NCBI GenBank assembly: GCA_900550505.1 | Contig: URSI01000081.1 | Coordinates: 1-6,011 of the forward strand | From: an uncultured Eubacteriales bacterium | GTDB lineage: Bacteria > Bacillota > Clostridia > Oscillospirales > CAG-382 | DNA length: 6,011 nt | Direction: 5' to 3' | Part shown: positions 5,814-6,011 of the stretch, piece by piece | Layout of the letters: each line of letters begins with the position of its first letter | Position numbering within the stretch: the first letter of the stretch is position 1 | Position numbers and translations under genes: made by a program | Notes under the pieces: model-generated | The model's input: only the letters and a program-made list of their open reading frames with translations | Told to the model about the DNA's origin: nothing | Databases searched by the model: none

Positions 5814-5864
5814 TCAGTGAAAAAGTAACGTGCGTATACGAAACGTCAAATGTTTTATCACTGA
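5814..5864. repeat. Interrupted inverted repeat upstream of the lipoprotein gene
   Basis: TCAGTGA-AAAA (5814-5824) is complementary to TTTT-A-TCACTGA (5853-5864), an 11-bp match with one bulged A. Near the centre lies the perfect 8-bp palindrome CGTATACG (5833-5840). The element sits 36-86 bp upstream of the start codon, so it could be an operator or a leader hairpin. I found no convincing promoter here; TTGACG at 5844-5849 resembles a -35 but lacks a good -10. Confidence 0.4.
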
Positions 5865-5919
5865 ACATGTGGTTGCGAAAACGGAAAAACTGACAAGAGC
5901 AGGGAAAAGTTCAGCAAAC

Positions 5920-5940
5920 CCGGTGCAAAAGCACCGGTGC
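5920..5940. repeat. GC-rich hairpin fused to a 10-bp palindrome
   Basis: CCGGTGC (5920-5926), loop AAAA, GCACCGG (5931-5937) form a 7-bp stem; the right arm is also part of the perfect palindrome GCACCGGTGC (5931-5940). The sequence thus carries three alternating GGTGC/GCACC half-sites. No T run follows on either strand, so it is not a standard terminator. Function unknown. Confidence 0.4.
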
Positions 5941-5959
5941 ATCAAACAGTAAACACCGC

Positions 5960-5993
5960 AAAAGGAAAAGCAGGCTGCCCCAAGAATACCTGC
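5960..5993 (-). terminator. Possible terminator of an upstream minus-strand gene
   Basis: Minus strand: GCAGGT (5988-5993) pairs with GCCTGC (5970-5975), 6 bp with one G-T pair and a 12-nt loop, followed by TTTTCCTTTT (5960-5969). The gene it would end lies beyond the right edge. The stem is short and the loop large, so confidence is low. Confidence 0.35.
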
Positions 5994-6011
5994 ACATAAC
6001 TGTGTGTGGTG

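Noticed and set aside
5779..5868. 30-codon N-terminal extension of the lipoprotein to the ATG at 5868
   Set aside because: It has no Shine-Dalgarno and would bury a textbook lipoprotein signal peptide; AAGGAG sits 6 nt before the ATG at 5778.
5920..5940. Intrinsic terminator at the GC-rich hairpin
   Set aside because: Neither strand has a T run after the stem.
5814..6011. Minus-strand frame open from the right edge to a TGA at 5814-5816 (about 65 codons)
   Set aside because: The translation is a Cys- and Phe-rich string with no recognisable domain, it crosses hairpins and a likely terminator, and overlapping frames are also open for shorter distances. It is more likely non-coding.

Overview
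The window looks like a stretch of chromosome from a low-to-moderate GC Firmicute of the class Clostridia, perhaps an Oscillospiraceae/Ruminococcaceae-type gut bacterium. This rests on strong AGGAGG-type ribosome binding sites, sigma-A style promoters, a purE-purC gene order without an adjacent purK, and a short Firmicute-type PurE. There are five complete protein genes and one partial gene, plus a candidate leader peptide. I saw no transposon, CRISPR array, tRNA or rRNA.

Layout. Positions 1-298 (minus) hold the first 99 codons of purC. Positions 300-797 (minus) hold purE, one base upstream of purC, so purE heads a purine-biosynthesis operon that runs off the left edge. Positions 798-1010 carry the operon's promoter and an unusually long 5' leader of about 175 nt. 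The leader has a Shine-Dalgarno-led 30-codon ORF, a strong hairpin followed by a T run, and several long complementary segments that cross each other. It looks like an attenuator or RNA switch, and it matches no purine-related riboswitch class I can recall. Positions 1098-2264 and 2267-2602 (both minus) are a two-gene unit: a PII-like small signalling protein followed 2 nt later by a CPA2-family cation/proton antiporter, closed by a weak terminator-like hairpin.

Positions 2603-2826 are a divergent intergenic region with a clear plus-strand promoter, a weaker minus-strand promoter and an A/T-rich imperfect palindrome between them. Positions 2827-3663 (plus) encode a cytoplasmic metallo-beta-lactamase-fold hydrolase related to the PhnP type. 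A strong bidirectional terminator at 3677-3700 separates it from the convergent gene at 3703-5778 (minus), a 691-residue lipoprotein. That protein has an extracytoplasmic calcineurin-like phosphoesterase domain, a beta-sandwich domain and a C-terminal LamG-like domain. Positions 5779-6011 are non-coding as far as I can tell, with dyads and a probable terminator of an unseen upstream minus-strand gene.

How they fit together. purE and purC catalyse consecutive steps of IMP synthesis. The PII-like protein probably modulates the antiporter beside it, as other PII proteins do with partner transporters. The MBL hydrolase and the phosphoesterase lipoprotein are single-gene units whose substrates cannot be read from sequence. 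The two most interesting items are the purE leader and the PII-like/antiporter pair.
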